Of a stretch of 64,000 bases of DNA, positions 48,569 through 59,761 are shown piece by piece. The notes under the pieces are model-generated. The model did not search any database. It saw only the letters and a list, made by a program, of their open reading frames with translations, and was not told where the DNA came from. Source of the DNA: Torreya grandis (Eukaryota > Streptophyta > Pinopsida > Cupressales > Taxaceae). Both the position numbers and the translations under genes were made by a program. The stretch is from contig JARHVA010000021.1 in the NCBI GenBank assembly GCA_037957365.1, positions 2,614,501-2,678,500 on the forward strand. Direction: 5' to 3'. Within the stretch, counting starts at the first letter, position 1. Each line of letters begins with the position of its first letter.

Positions 48569-49102
48569 TATTAGGAATATATAACACATAACAATATTAA
48601 TGAAATAAAGAAAAAAATTAAATGTAGAAAACATAACACAAAATAGACACAAATTTAACGTGGTTCACCAAAAAGGGCTATGCCCACACATAAATAGCCA
48701 GTTGTTCTCTTATTCAGCCCAAAAAATGAAAGGATAAAACCTACAATACATCCACTGCAATATCCTCTTCACTCACACACAATGTGTCATCATGATTACA
48801 ATGCCCTCGTATCAAAGGAGGGTTATATATTAAGTTAAAAATGCACTAACATAATTTATATCATTAGATCTATGACTTAATAGTGAACGGTCCAAATTTA
48901 CTACAAATTTATAATATTTTACAATGCATTTTTTACAAAATTTTGATTTGGGGGTGCTTCCCCCAAACTCATATCAGGGAGATTCAAGTATGGTCTCCAC
49001 CCCCATAGACCCCCATGAAGACCGTAGTGGGGGGGTGTTGCCCCCCCACACCCCCTGCCAAGAATTGGACATTATGATAAGATCCGGCTTCACCATCCAA
49101 CA
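48569..49102 (-). repeat. C2 3' LTR (left)
   Basis: It runs from TATTAGGAATATATAAC (for TGTTAGG) to CCATCCAACA, 534 bp, and matches the split right LTR. Two perfect hairpins occur: TTTGGGGG / CCCCCAAA at 48,947-48,967, and GTGGGGGGG / CCCCCCCAC at 49,027-49,049. Confidence 0.85.
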
Positions 49103-49114
49103 ATCTCCCACTTA
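49103..49114 (-). promoter_or_regulatory. C2 polypurine tract
   Basis: ATCTCCCACTTA on the plus strand is TAAGTGGGAGAT on the minus strand, adjacent to the LTR. The same tract type is seen in C3. Confidence 0.75.
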
Positions 49115-49139
49115 GAAATTGATTGTTGTAACTCCACTG

Positions 49140-49800
49140 CTACAACTCTTCCTTGGACTTTTTTTTGAACTTTGACCTTGGCATGTTTCTCATCTTCCTT
49201 GTTATCCTTGAAGACCTATTAAAGTTGAACAACTGTCTAGCTTATTCTTTATGACTACCTTTGTTAGCATATCTGCAAGATTTTGACTCATATGGATCTT
49301 TTCCAAATTTAGTAGACCATCTTCCAAAACTAAATGATTGAAGTGATACATGAGTTATATATGTTTGGTTCTTGAGTGGAATGTTGAGTTCTTTGCTAAA
49401 TGAATCGCACTTTAGTTATCACTATATAACCTGAAATATTCCTACCTCTGTCTCAACTCTTCCATAAATCATTGCATCCATTTCATCTCCTTGCTTTCTT
49501 TTGTAGCTACAACATACTTTATATCTGTAATTGTCAAATCAATTATCTTATACAATTTTGAAATCCAACTAACTGTTGTGTCACCAATAATGAATACATA
49601 ACATGTGGTGTTTTTCCTACCATCTAAATCTCCAGCCATGTCTGCATTAACATACCTTATGAGGTAACATCTAACCCTTCATAGCACAATTGTCTATCAG
49701 TGGTCCCTCTCAAGTACATGAGAATCGATTTGACTGCATCTCAATGCGCCTTTCCTAGATTATTCATAAACCTATTGACAAATCCCACTGCATGAGTAAT
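49140..49800 (-). pseudogene. C2 RNase H and polyprotein C-terminus (Ty1/copia)
   Basis: In minus-strand reading the region gives decayed copia RNase H blocks: a segment like MYAMVCMRxDITHAVG near 49,790-49,830, a CDSQSAIHLA-like segment near 49,370-49,400, a RTKHI...HF-like segment near 49,330, and the tail before the polypurine tract. Many frameshifts. It follows the reverse transcriptase at 49,956. Confidence 0.7.
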
Positions 49801-50720
49801 GTCTATTCTCATGCACACCATAACATACATTAAACTTCCAACTACTGAAGCATAGGTCACTTTGGACATGTAATTGATTTTTGCTACTTTTTAGGACACT
49901 ATTCCTTGCTTAATTTGAAGTGCCATCCCAAAGGTGTACTCACTGGTTTTGCATCTTATATATTGAACCTGAATAACACCTTTTTGATGTACTCTTCTCG
50001 AGATAATGTCAAATTAAATTTTTTCTTGTCTCTTTTTATTTTCATACCAAGGATTTTCTTTGTAGCACTCAAATCCTTCATTGTAAATAAATTTGCTAGT
50101 TTTATTTTGATCTTATTTATATCATGCATGTTAGACCCTACAACAAGCATGCCATCTACATACAATAACAAGATAATATAGTCGCCATTATCTAATCTCT
50201 TAAAATAAACGTAGTGTTCAAAATGATAACTACTATAACCTTGTTCTATCATAAACATGTCAAATTTCAAATACCACTACCTTGGACCTTGCTTTAGGCC
50301 ATACAAACTTTTCTTCAATATGTACACCATTTTATCCTTACCTTTGACTTCATATCCTTGTGGATGCTCCATATATATTTCCTCCTCCAAGTCACCATGA
50401 AGGAAAGTAGTCTTGCCATCTAACTGTTCAAGGTTTAAATCTTCTACTACTACCAAACTTAAAAAAAATCTTATGGAAGTCATTTTAACAACTAGAGAAA
50501 ATATTTCATCAAAATCTATAACTTTCTTTTAAGCAAACCCCTTTACAATGAGTTTGGCCTTGTACTTCTTTTTGCCTTCATCTTCTTCATTCAACTTATA
50601 AACCCATTTATTCTACAATGCTCTTTTCCTGTAGGTAACTGAACCAAATCTCAAGTTTGGTTATATACCAAGAAATCCATCTCCTCTTTCATGCCTTGCT
50701 CCCAATTCTTTTTGATTTCT
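49801..50720 (-). pseudogene. C2 reverse transcriptase (Ty1/copia)
   Basis: Two open stretches (50,277-50,483 and 49,956-50,270) hold the core. LEQLDGKTTFLHGDLEEEIYMEHPQGYE contains the block expected to read QxDVKTAFLxGxLxEEIYMxQPxGF. KKSLYGLKQGPR follows, then YIILLLYVDGMLVVGSN, in which the YVDD catalytic pair reads YVDG. LSREEYIKKVLFRFNI closes the domain. The upstream part (50,490-50,720) is present with stops. The enzyme is inactive. Confidence 0.92.
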
Positions 50721-50929
50721 ACCTGTATTGCTTCTTCATAGCTTTTTGGCTCACCACCATTAGTCAATAATAAGTAATAAGGTGAAGGAGAGTATCATTT
50801 CGGGAGTCTACTCACTCTGGTAAAACTTCTAACTACACTTTTAAGAGTTTGAGGTACTTGTTGTTGTTGTTATAGTTGTTGCACATTCTAATTTTTTGCC
50901 ACTTTTAGAATTTCATTTCTAGTGATTTC

Positions 50930-51690
50930 ATCAAGTACTACATATTTTGTATTTGGATTTTATTGATTCTTTCCCTGCAACTGATCTCTATACATAACCT
51001 TTTCATTAGAGATTCTACTCTTAATGATTTTATGATTTTCAAAATACCATAAATGGTAACCAAAATCATTAACTCCATATCCAATAAAGGTACATTTTTT
51101 GGATTTGACTCAAGCTTGGTTCTATTTTCTTTATCGATATAGACAACTGCTTCACAACCAAAAATCTTTAAAAAATAATAGTTTACCTTTTTACCTATCT
51201 ATGCTTCCTCTGGAATACCACATCTAAAGGACTTGAAGGCCCTCTATTAAGTAAACAAAAATATCCATAGCATCTACCCAAAATTGTAAGGGAAAAAATG
51301 CATGCAATCTCATACTCCTTTCACACTCCATGATTGTCTTGTTCATCCTTTTTGACACACCATTTGGTTGTGGTGTTCTTGGATCTATCTTCTCTCTATG
51401 AATCCCATGAGATGAACAATAATTATCAAACTCCTTGCTACAGTATTCACCTTCATTATCTAATCTGACACACTTCAACTTATTTCTTGTCTCATTCTCA
51501 ACCAAATATTTCCATTTCTTATAAGTATCAAAAACACCAGATTATTTTGTATGCAATAAACCCAAGTTTTTCTCATTACATCATTAATAAAAGCAACATA
51601 ATAAGAAGAGCCACCAAGGGATGATACCTGAGTTAATCCCTATACATCTATATGCACAAGCTATAACTTTTCATCCTTCTTTGTCTTCTC
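50930..51690 (-). pseudogene. C2 integrase core (Ty1/copia)
   Basis: The open stretch 51,224-51,505 reads KLKCVRLDNEGEYCSKEFDNYCSSHGI, with the second catalytic Asp, then TPQPNGVSKRMNKTIMECERSM, where the expected catalytic Glu (NGVAERxNRT) has become Lys in SKRMNKT. The C-terminal GYG and FFDDVxF-like segments extend to about 50,930 with stops. It would integrate the cDNA; the lost Glu makes it inactive. Confidence 0.88.
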
Positions 51691-51699
51691 AACTCTGAG

Positions 51700-52300
51700 A
51701 AATATGACTCTCTTCTATTTTCCATACACACAATGCTCACAAAAATCCAAATCCACCTTCAAATCTAGAAACAAATTCTTTGTGTGGAGAACTTACACCC
51801 CCTTCTCACTCATGTGCCTATTTCTTTGGTGCCATAATTTTGTATTTGCTTTTGTTGAAGCTAAAGCAATAGAAGAGTCAAAATTTCTAGTAGATAAATA
51901 TAATGTATCTACCTTCTCTCCTTTTGCTATTACCAGTGATCCTTTAGTGACCTTCTACAAATTTTATGCAAATCTAACTGTACAACCCTCACTTCCCAAC
52001 TACCCTACTAAAATTATTTTTCTTCTAAACTTAGGAACATGCCTCACCTCTTTCAACAACCATTTGTTTCCATTCTGTAATTTTATTTGTATCTTACCCT
52101 TTCCAACAATTTTACAAGGTTCACCATTACCCAAATAAACCTATCTAAAATCACCTTGAACATAGTCTTATAAATATTTTCTATGAGGTGTAATATGAAA
52201 TGAATCCCCTGAATCTAACACTCAAGAATCATTAATATTATCTAATGAAAGTATTAAATCATCTTGTAACACATCACCTGCTACATTTGCTTCTTGATTT
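51700..52300 (-). pseudogene. C2 protease and GAG-pre-integrase (Ty1/copia)
   Basis: On the minus strand VLDSGDSFHITPHR near 52,180-52,225 is the copia protease active site (expected LDSGASxHxTP) with DSG kept. An RHVPKFRRKIILVG segment follows. KLWHQRNRHMSEKG near 51,800-51,845 is the GAG-pre-integrase box (LWHxRLGHxSxKG). A LRVEKTKKDEK-like stretch leads into integrase. Frameshifts occur but order is intact. The plus-strand frame 51,704-52,138 is a shadow. Confidence 0.8.
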
Positions 52301-53090
52301 TTATCTTGTTATCCATATCCTTGTTTTCCTTTTTGAAACCAACAATCTTACTTCAGGTGTCCTTTCTTCCTGTAAATCTAGCACACCAACATTCCTGTAG
52401 ATTTGGATATGCCCTTCTTAGAATTCCCATGATTCCTTGGGCCCTTTCCTCTATCCTTTTGTCTTCCCCTATTATCCATAGTTAAAGCATTACCTAATGT
52501 CTCACTTATGTTTTTCCATCATATTTCCTCACTAAAAACAACTCCAATAACATCATCTAACTTCAAAATGTTTAAACCAGAGATAGAATTACTCATAACC
52601 ATAACCAAGCCATTCCATCTTTCTAGCAATAAGCACAGAATCAAAAGAGCTCTAACCTCATCATCAAAATTTACTCCCACAGAGATTAACTGATTTGTGA
52701 CCATGTTAAATTCATTTAAATGATCAATAACAAACCCACCTTCTGAGATATCCATATTAAATAAACACTTCATATGAAATACCTTGTTGGACACTGAGAG
52801 TTTTTCATACACTCTATATAATGCCTTTATCACATCTGATGTTGTCTTTTCTTATAAAATATTGAAGGTCATTAATGCTACTAGGCATAATCGTATTGTT
52901 CTCAGTGCCTTTCATTCAAGAACTTCCCATTCTTCATCTTTCATAGTTATCAACTTCTTTTCTATTTCACTTAATGGTAGGAAAAAATCCTTCTAATATA
53001 AATAGTCATCCATTTGCATCTTCCATAGATGGTAGTTTTGGTAATTGAACTTGTCGATCTTAAACTTGCCTTCTTCTACCATTGCTCCCA
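52301..53090 (-). pseudogene. C2 gag (Ty1/copia)
   Basis: The open stretch 52,519-52,833 reads YEKLSVSNKVFHMKCLFNMDISEGGFVIDHLNEFNMVTNQL, then NFDDEVRALLILCLL. These are the typical copia gag UBN2 blocks (YEKPSASNKxxLMKxLFxMKMxEG and the HLNEFNTI block). The N-terminus near 53,050 shows a KFNYQNYHLWKMQM-like segment. A decayed zinc knuckle lies near 52,330-52,390. It begins about 65 bases from the primer site. Confidence 0.88.
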
Positions 53091-53142
53091 TTCAAACTAA
53101 GAACCCTCTTTTCTTATGAGTTTATCTACCAAATAAAATTTT

Positions 53143-53155
53143 GACTTTGATACCA
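53143..53155 (-). promoter_or_regulatory. C2 primer binding site (decayed initiator-Met)
   Basis: GACTTTGATACCA on the plus strand is TGGTATCAAAGTC on the minus strand, matching TGGTATCAGAGCC at 11 of 13 bases. It lies two bases from the LTR start at 53,158. Confidence 0.8.
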
Positions 53156-53157
53156 GT

Positions 53158-53327
53158 TATTAGGAATATATAACATAGATCAATATTAATAAAATAAAGA
53201 CATAAATTAAATGCATAAAATACAACACAAGATAGACATAGATTTATTGTGGTTCACCTAAAAAGGGATATATCCACATAGAAATGTTTAGTTATTCTCT
53301 TATTTAATTCAACAAATGAAGGAATAA
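53158..53327 (-). repeat. C2 5' LTR (right), first segment
   Basis: TATTAGGAATATATAACATAG to GAAGGAATAA, matching 48,569-48,738. C3 interrupts it; the LTR resumes at 60,928. Confidence 0.85.
53323..53327. repeat. C3 target site duplication, left
   Basis: AATAA before the C3 start is repeated at 60,923-60,927 after its end. Confidence 0.9.
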
Positions 53328-54497
53328 TGTTGGGATGCGAAACACCGGAAGCATACAATTGATTACCAAACTTCAAGCAACTTTAATATGCGGAAATAAC
53401 CAGATTCACCAAGTAACTAGAATTCAGAATAACACAGCATATGAGAGACAATACACAACTTGTATTAACACTTTATACAGAAAAGAATACAATAGAGAAT
53501 ATCCCACATCTTCTCCACCACCTTACAGAGGTTTCCCACACCTCAAGTGAACAGTAAATCTTCTCCCCAAAGCTCTCCCTCTCACAGGTCCCAACACCCA
53601 ACTCAAATACAGAGTTGGGGTTCACCTCCCGTGCTCCACGCACACCACAAGTGCTCCACGCACTCCACAAGCACTCCACGTGCTCCACAAGTACTCAAGG
53701 TACTTCAAGTAGATCTCCCATGAACCTGTAATAACCTGCACTTCAACAGACCATACTTATGGAAGGAACTCCCTTGCCTTCCTCTTAGCTCTATCCGAGT
53801 ACACACCTGTACTCCAAGTAGATCCTACCTGATACTGCTCCCTGTTGTGTTGCTGTCTATATGATCTTGCACACCTGCAAATCAAACAACGGTTCTGCTC
53901 ACCTGTGAACCTCGACCTTGCACACACATACACCTGTAGATCAATGATCTTACTTACCATGTAGATCTCCTATATAGGCCATGCAACTGTGGCCAAGATC
54001 CTACACTCCTGAAGAATCCAGCTGACTCTCCAAACCAGCACCAACATGCCTGGTACTGCTGTGGAACTAGGAGGAACACCCTTGCTCACCTCACACACAG
54101 AAAGAACAAACTTTGCTCAACTCAAACTAGCCCACTTTTCCAATACAACCATGAGTCTATTATATAGATCTCATCCAAATAATAATTAGACATCTAATTA
54201 CAATAATTAGATCCGCAGCTCTCAGTCTATAATTAGCCCTGATCATGCAAACACTTGGTTCGTCAACCCACTGCCCGTAGTTAACTCGCAGTCGAACCAC
54301 ACAGGTGACCGACGCCGGTCCCTGTCCGCCTTGGGTCGCCGATGCCAGCCGATCTCTGACCGACGTCGGTTGCCTTCCTGCCCTATCCTGTCGACGTCGG
54401 TTGGCCTGACCGACGCCAGTGTCTCTGACACTCAGCAACTCTCCTGCAACCTCCTTCGTGTCTGCATCAGTGAAGCTTTTAGCTCCACAACCTAACA
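53328..54497 (-). repeat. C3 LTR1 (3' LTR in element sense)
   Basis: TGTTGGGATGCG to CCTAACA, 1,170 bp. A cluster of GTGCTCCAC-like words lies at 53,634-53,695, TATA (minus) at 54,157-54,167, and five GACCGACGTCGGT-like units at 54,307-54,420. The frames inside (for example 53,473-53,688 minus) recur in all three LTRs only because the LTRs are nearly identical. Confidence 0.92.
54307..54420. promoter_or_regulatory. C3 LTR1 palindrome cluster (U3)
   Basis: Units: GACCGACGCCGGTC at 54,307; CGCCGATGCCAGCCGATC near 54,337; GACCGACGTCGGTT at 54,358; GTCGACGTCGGTT at 54,390; GACCGACGCCAGT at 54,408. In the element's sense they lie about 80-190 bases into the LTR and about 140-260 bases upstream of the TATA box. 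They combine an ACCGAC core (DREB/CBF type) and, in full units, an ACGT core (bZIP type). Function is inferred. Confidence 0.65.
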
Positions 54498-54510
54498 ATC
54501 TCCCACTTGG
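54498..54510 (-). promoter_or_regulatory. C3 polypurine tract, internal 1
   Basis: ATCTCCCACTTGG on the plus strand (CCAAGTGGGAGAT on the minus strand) abuts LTR1. The same sequence recurs at 57,719-57,731 next to LTR2. Confidence 0.8.
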
Positions 54511-54639
54511 AGATAAACAGCTGCACTGTACCTGTACCTGTACCCCGTCTAATCTATTTCCTAGTTTGTATCCCTCTTCAAGCTCCCACCTGAAGACAAC
54601 CCACCACACATCCTGTGGTGTACCACCTATCATCCAAGT

Positions 54640-55215
54640 ACCCTGCCACATCTGAACCTATAGTACCTGTAGTGAAGTCCTGACCCTGCATAGCAACACC
54701 TGCTGCCGGTCCCTCTCAAAAAACCTGAGAACCCACTTCCTCGAATTGGCTCCTAACTCTGACAGCTCCCACTGCATGGGAATACTCAGGTCTATACCAG
54801 ACCTCATGTGATTTCGAACACTGTACCTATCCAGCCCTTAGTGTGCTCCAGCTCTGCATCCCGAACCTCGCCAACACCTGATTCACATCAGCTCCCACTC
54901 GAGACAAAATCAACCTGTGATCTCCATGCCTCCCATGTCAAAGAATTTCGCTGCTCCAAACTCCTCATGACATGCCACTGAACTAATCTTACCCTTAGCT
55001 CAGCAAAACCCTGTATGTACTAACCCTGCTAGCAAATATACCATCCACATACAGCAACAGAATGATGTCGCGACTCATCATCCACCTGGTAAGACAAACC
55101 ACAGTAGTTACCCTGACATTGACTGAAGCCATGCTTCGTCCTCCACCTGTCAAAACCTGTACCACTGTCCTATAGCTCCTCAAGACCATATGCCTGGTCT
55201 TTCGTCTCACATATC
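54640..55215 (-). pseudogene. C3 internal 1: reverse transcriptase to RNase H fragment
   Basis: The minus strand reads DIILLLYVDGIFASR at about 55,020-55,070, the copia YVDD box with G for D, then decayed blocks with KVLARFGMQ (expected after the thumb) and a QCPKS and RPEYSHAVGAV-like stretch (expected CPKS...RPDIAHAVGVV) down to 54,750. The fingers and palm N-terminal parts are missing. Same fragment as 57,860-58,425 in internal 2. Confidence 0.8.
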
Positions 55216-55476
55216 CGTTCTCTCTATTCTTCTACTAAGGAATCCATTCATCTCTGTGCTTTCATCCAGCTGGCAAACCTACCAAAACACTCGTCTGGTT
55301 CTGCATCATAATCCTGCCTAACTCCCACCTATTTCCTAGATCCTTCCTGCTTTACAATTAACAACAAGTATAAAGAAGAGGAGCAACGAATTTGAGGGCC
55401 TACTTACACCTTTAGTCCTCTGTATGGGTGTTTGAGACTCCTTGACAGCATGCTGTCCACCCAAAATTTGTTACAG

Positions 55477-55735
55477 TGATCGACCTCGGTCACTCCACAG
55501 TCTGCATCCGACTGACGTCGGTTCCATGCGTCTGTACCTGACTACCAACCTGCCAGCGCTGGTGTCCCTACTGCCGACGTCGGTCCTCCTGACCGACATT
55601 GGTCTTACATACTACCGACGTCGGTCACATGACCGACGTCGGTCTTACCCTGCCCGACATCGCCGGCTTCGGTCTGCACATGACCGACATCGGCACCTAT
55701 TTGTTTGATGCCGGTTCCTCCTGACCGACATCGGT
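55477..55735. repeat. C3 internal 1 palindrome array (about ten units)
   Basis: Units of the GACCGACGTCGGTC type occur at 55,477, 55,509, 55,581, 55,596, 55,614, 55,631, 55,652, 55,682, 55,707 and 55,722. The unit at 55,631-55,644 is a perfect 14-bp palindrome. Translated on the minus strand it gives only a DVG-rich low-complexity peptide, so it does not look coding. It sits at the deletion junction between the protease/pre-integrase and reverse transcriptase fragments. Confidence 0.8.
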
Positions 55736-55739
55736 GTCT

Positions 55740-56459
55740 GTGTTCGCCTGTGAGTGATGACTTTTTACCCGCAAGCTTCTTTGAATCAAAACCCATGTCC
55801 AAACTGCTCTGCTCAGAAGTATCCAGTGCCATCCATTGATTTCTGTCTGCCATCTTCTCCAAGAACACCAAGGCTTTCCAGTTCTTAAGCCTGTCAAATA
55901 TATCTATCTTCCGCTTAAGAACATGCATCTCCTTCCTGCTCATGTGACCAAGCCTACGAAGCCACGTCTCCGTAACAGAAGAAGAATCAGTAATATAAAC
56001 AAGTAGATAAAGTATACCTGTTTTCTTACCACCAGCTAATTCAAGTGCTACCGCTGTGAGAGTTCTTGTGCATCTCTCATCACCCAATCTTTCTGAAGAA
56101 ATTAGCCAGATCTCCAAACCTGGGACCTGCATGACCTTCATCAACACCTGTGTGTTGGCCGCCTACAATTTCAGCTTCACTTCCCCTTTGCCAATTCTTT
56201 GGCAAGGCTCACCAGCTCCTCTATCTGGGGCTGCATGGAAAGAGGCAACCGAATCTTTTATCCAAGATTCAACTTTATCCAAGAAACCTCCCAGAGCATC
56301 CTGTGCAACAACACCTGCTACATCTGCTTCTTCAGTTTCTTCATGCTGATTTGCTACCAACCAACAATATTCTTTTACCTGCTCTTTCTTTCCATCGAAC
56401 CGTGAGTGACCATCTGTGCTTTTCAACTCCTCCATTCTTAGCTTACTTTCATCTGCCAT
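55740..56459 (-). pseudogene. C3 internal 1: gag start, protease and GAG-pre-integrase fragment
   Basis: The ATG at 56,459 lies 75 bases after the primer site. The reading begins MADESKLRMEELK, like a copia gag start, then jumps to VKEYCWLVANQ, which is the end of a zinc knuckle: the gag body is deleted. ESWIKDSVASFHAAP follows, the protease site (expected ESWILDSGASFHATP) with the glycine lost. RRLGHMSRKEMHVLK near 55,930 is the pre-integrase box. The integrase core is absent. The frame changes at about 56,150. Confidence 0.8.
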
Positions 56460-56533
56460 TGCTCTACTCCCACTCGATCAGAAATCCCTGAGAGTGACCT
56501 GTAACCAAACATAACCCTGCTCCCTACAATCTT

Positions 56534-56546
56534 GGCTCTGATACCA
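56534..56546 (-). promoter_or_regulatory. C3 primer binding site, internal 1 (initiator-Met)
   Basis: GGCTCTGATACCA, a perfect reverse complement of TGGTATCAGAGCC, two bases from LTR2. The second copy is at 59,749-59,761. Confidence 0.92.
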
Positions 56547-56548
56547 CT

Positions 56549-57718
56549 TGTTGGGATGCGAAACACCGGAAGCATACAATTGATTACCAAACTTCAAGCA
56601 ACTTTAATATGCAGAAATAACCAGATTCACCAAGTAACTAGAATTTAGAATAACACAACATATGAGAAATAATACACAACTTGTATTAACACTTTATACA
56701 GAAAAGAATACAATAGAGAATATCCCACATCTTCTCCACCACCTTACAGAGGTTTCCCACACCTCAAGTGAATAGTAAATCTTCTCCCCAAAGCTCTCCC
56801 TCTCACAGGTCCCAACACCCAACTCAAATACAGAGTTGGGGTTCACCTCCCATGCTCCACGCACACCACAAGTGCTCCACGCACTCCACAAGCACTCCAC
56901 GTGCTCCACAAGTACTCAAGGTACTTCAAGTAGATCTCCCATGAACCTGCAATAACCTGCACTTCAACAAACCATACTTATGGAAGGAACTCCCTTGCCT
57001 TCCTCTTAGCTCTATTCGAGTACACACCTGTACTCCAAGTAGATCCTGCCTGATACTGCTCCCTGTTGTGTTGCTGTCTATATGATCTTGCACACCTGCA
57101 AATCAAACAACGGTTCTGCTCACCTGTGAACCTCGACCTTGCACACACATACACCTGCAGATCAACGATCTTACTTACAATGTAGATCTCCTATATAGGC
57201 CATGCAACTGTGACCAAGATCCTACACTCTTGAAGAATCCAGTTGACTCTCCAAACCAGCACCAACATGCCTGGTATTGCTGTGGAACTAGGAGGAACAC
57301 CCTTGCTCACCTCACACACAGAAAGAACAAACTTTGCTCAAATCAAACTAGCCCACTTTTCCAATACAACCATGAGTCTATTATATAGATCTCATCCAAA
57401 CAATAATTAGACATCTAATTACAATAATTAGATCTGCAGCTCTCAATCTATAATTAGCCCTGATCATGCAAACACTTGGTTCGTCAACCCACTGCCCGTA
57501 ATTAACTCGCAGTCGAACCACACAGGTGACCGACGCCGGTCCCTGTCTGCCTGGGGTCGCCGACGCCGGCCGATCTCTGACTGACGTCGGTTGCCTTCCT
57601 GCCCTATCCTGCCGACGTCGGTTGGCCTGACCGATGCCGGTGTCTCTGACACTCAGCAACTCTCCTGCAACCTCCTCTGTGTCTGCATCAGTGAAGCTTT
57701 TAGCTCCACAACCTAACA
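56549..57718 (-). repeat. C3 LTR2 (middle LTR)
   Basis: 1,170 bp, TGTTGGGATGCG to CCTAACA. It shows C-to-T and G-to-A differences from LTR1 and LTR3 in its first 130 bases (for example GCGGAAA to GCAGAAA, TTCAG to TTTAG). Palindrome units lie at 57,527-57,642 and TATA (minus) at 57,378-57,388. It serves as 5' LTR for internal 1 and 3' LTR for internal 2. Confidence 0.92.
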
Positions 57719-57731
57719 ATCTCCCACTTGG
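57719..57731 (-). promoter_or_regulatory. C3 polypurine tract, internal 2
   Basis: Identical to 54,498-54,510 and adjacent to LTR2, as expected for a complete second internal region. Confidence 0.8.
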
Positions 57732-57859
57732 AGATAAACAACTGCACTGTACCTGTACCCCGTCTAATCTGTTTCTTGGTTTGTATCCCTCTTCAAGCTC
57801 CCACCTGAAGACAACCCACCACACATCCTGTGGTGTACCACCTATCATCCGATTACCCT

Positions 57860-58425
57860 GCCACATCCGAACCTACAGTACCTGTAGTGAAGTCCTGACC
57901 CTGCATAGCAACACTTGCTGCCGGTCCCTCTCAAAAAACCTGAGAACCCACTTCCCCGAATTGGCTCCTAACTCTGACAGCTCCCACTGCATGGGAATAC
58001 TCAGGTCTATACCAGACCTCATGTGATTTTGGACACTGTACCTGTCCAGCCCTTAGTGTGCTCCGAATCTGCATCCCGAACCTCGCCAACACCTGATTCA
58101 CATCAGCTCCCACTCGAGACAAAATCAACCTGTGATCTCCATGCCTCCCATGTCAAAGAATTTCGCTGCTCCAAACTCCTCATGACATGCCACTGAACTA
58201 ATCTTACCCTTAGCTCAGCAAAACCCTATATGTACTAACCCTACTAGCAAATATACCATCCACATACAGCAACAGAATGATGTCGCGACTCATCATCCAC
58301 CTGGTAAGACAAATCACAGTAGTTACCCTGACATTGACTGAAGCCATGCTTCGTCCTCCACCTGTCAAAACCTGTACCACTGTCCTGCAGCTCCTCAAGA
58401 CCATATGCCTAGTCTTCCATCTCAC
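57860..58425 (-). pseudogene. C3 internal 2: reverse transcriptase to RNase H fragment
   Basis: Nearly identical to 54,640-55,215. The open stretch 57,931-58,128 holds NQVLARFGMQ and the QCPKS and YRPEYSHAVGAV blocks in one frame. LLLYVDGIFASR is at 58,235-58,285. The same borders and the same changed YVDG as in internal 1 show that both descend from one already deleted element. Confidence 0.82.
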
Positions 58426-58690
58426 ATATCCGTTCTCTCTATTCTTCTACTAAGGAATCCATTCATCTCTGTGCTTTCATCCAGCTGGCAAACCTACCAA
58501 AACACTCGTCTGGTTTTGCATCATAATCCTGCCTAGCTCCCACCTGTTTCCTAGATCCTTCCTGCTTTACAATCAGCAACAAGTATAAAGAAGAGAAACA
58601 ACGAATTTGAGGGCCTACTTACACCTTCAGTCCTCCGTATGGGTGTTTGAGACTCCTTGACAACATGTTGTCCACCCAAAATTCGTTACA

Positions 58691-58951
58691 GTGACTGACC
58701 TCGGTCACTCCACAGTTTGCATCCGACCGACGTCGGTTCCATGCGTCTATACCTGACTACCAACCTGCCAGTGCTGGTGTCCCTGCTGCCGACGTCGGTC
58801 CTCCTGACCGACATCGGTCTTACATACTGTCGACGTCGGTCACATGACCGACGTCGGTCTTACCCTGCCTGACATCGCCGGCTTCGGTCTGCACATGACC
58901 GACATCGGCACCTGTCTATTCGACGCCAGTTCCTCCTGACCGACATTGGTG
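58691..58951. repeat. C3 internal 2 palindrome array
   Basis: Second copy of the 55,477-55,735 array with the same unit order, starting GTGACTGACCTCGGTCAC and ending GACCGACATTGGTG. Differences between copies include changes inside dyads such as ACATTGG to ACATCGG. Confidence 0.8.
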
Positions 58952-58954
58952 TTT

Positions 58955-59674
58955 GTGTTCGCCTGTGAGTGATGACTTTTTACCCGTGAGCTTCTTTGAA
59001 TCAAAACCCATGTCCAAACTGCTCTGCTCAGAAGTATCCAGTGCCATCCACTAATTTTTGTCTGCCATCTCCTCCAAGAACACCAAGGCATTCCATTTCT
59101 TAAGTCTGTCAAATATATCTGTCTTTCACTTAAGAACATGCATCTCCTTCCTGCTCATGTGACCAAGCCTACGAAGCCACGTCTCTGCAATAGAAGAAGA
59201 ATCAGTAATATAAACAAGTAGATAAAGTATACCTGTTTTCTTACCACCAGCTAATTCAAGTGCTACCGCTGTGAGAGTTCTTGTGCATCTCTCATCACCC
59301 AATCTTTCTGAAGAAATTAGCCAGATCTCCAAACCTTGGACCTGCATGACCTTCATCAACACCTGTGTGTTGGCTGCCTGCAATTTTAGCTTCACTTCCC
59401 CTTTGCCAATTATTTGTCAAGGCTCACCAGCTCCTCTATCTGGGGCTGCATGGAAAGAGGCAACCGAATCTTTTATCCAAGATTCAACTTTATCCAAGAA
59501 ACCTCCCAGAGCATCCTGTGCAACAACACCTGCTACATCTGCTTCTTCAGTTTCTTCATGTTGATCTGCTACCAACCAACAATATTCTTTTACCTGCTCT
59601 TTCTTTCCATCAGACTATGAGTGACCGTCTGTGCTTTTCAACTCCTCCATTCTTAGCTTACTTTCATCTGCCAT
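58955..59674 (-). pseudogene. C3 internal 2: gag start, protease and GAG-pre-integrase fragment
   Basis: Same content as 55,740-56,459, starting at the ATG at 59,674. A stop appears earlier in the gag-protease part, so it is read as separate frames (59,126-59,395 covers the LRRLGHMSRKEMHVLK block). The shared deletion of gag body and integrase core confirms a common parent. Confidence 0.8.
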
Positions 59675-59748
59675 TGCTCTACTCCCACTCGATCAGAAAT
59701 CCCTGAGAGTGACCTGTAACCAAACACAACCCTGCTCCCTGCAACCTT

Positions 59749-59761
59749 GGCTCTGATACCA
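59749..59761 (-). promoter_or_regulatory. C3 primer binding site, internal 2 (initiator-Met)
   Basis: GGCTCTGATACCA, perfect match as at 56,534, two bases from LTR3. This is the primer site of the outer element, since LTR3 is its 5' LTR. Confidence 0.92.

Noticed and set aside
51704..52138. 144-codon plus-strand frame
   Set aside because: It is antisense to the C2 protease and pre-integrase region.
54160..54651. 163-codon minus-strand frame crossing the C3 LTR/internal border, and its copy at 57,381-57,866
   Set aside because: It runs through the palindrome cluster, LTR end and polypurine tract. Its continuity comes from GC-rich sequence lacking stops.
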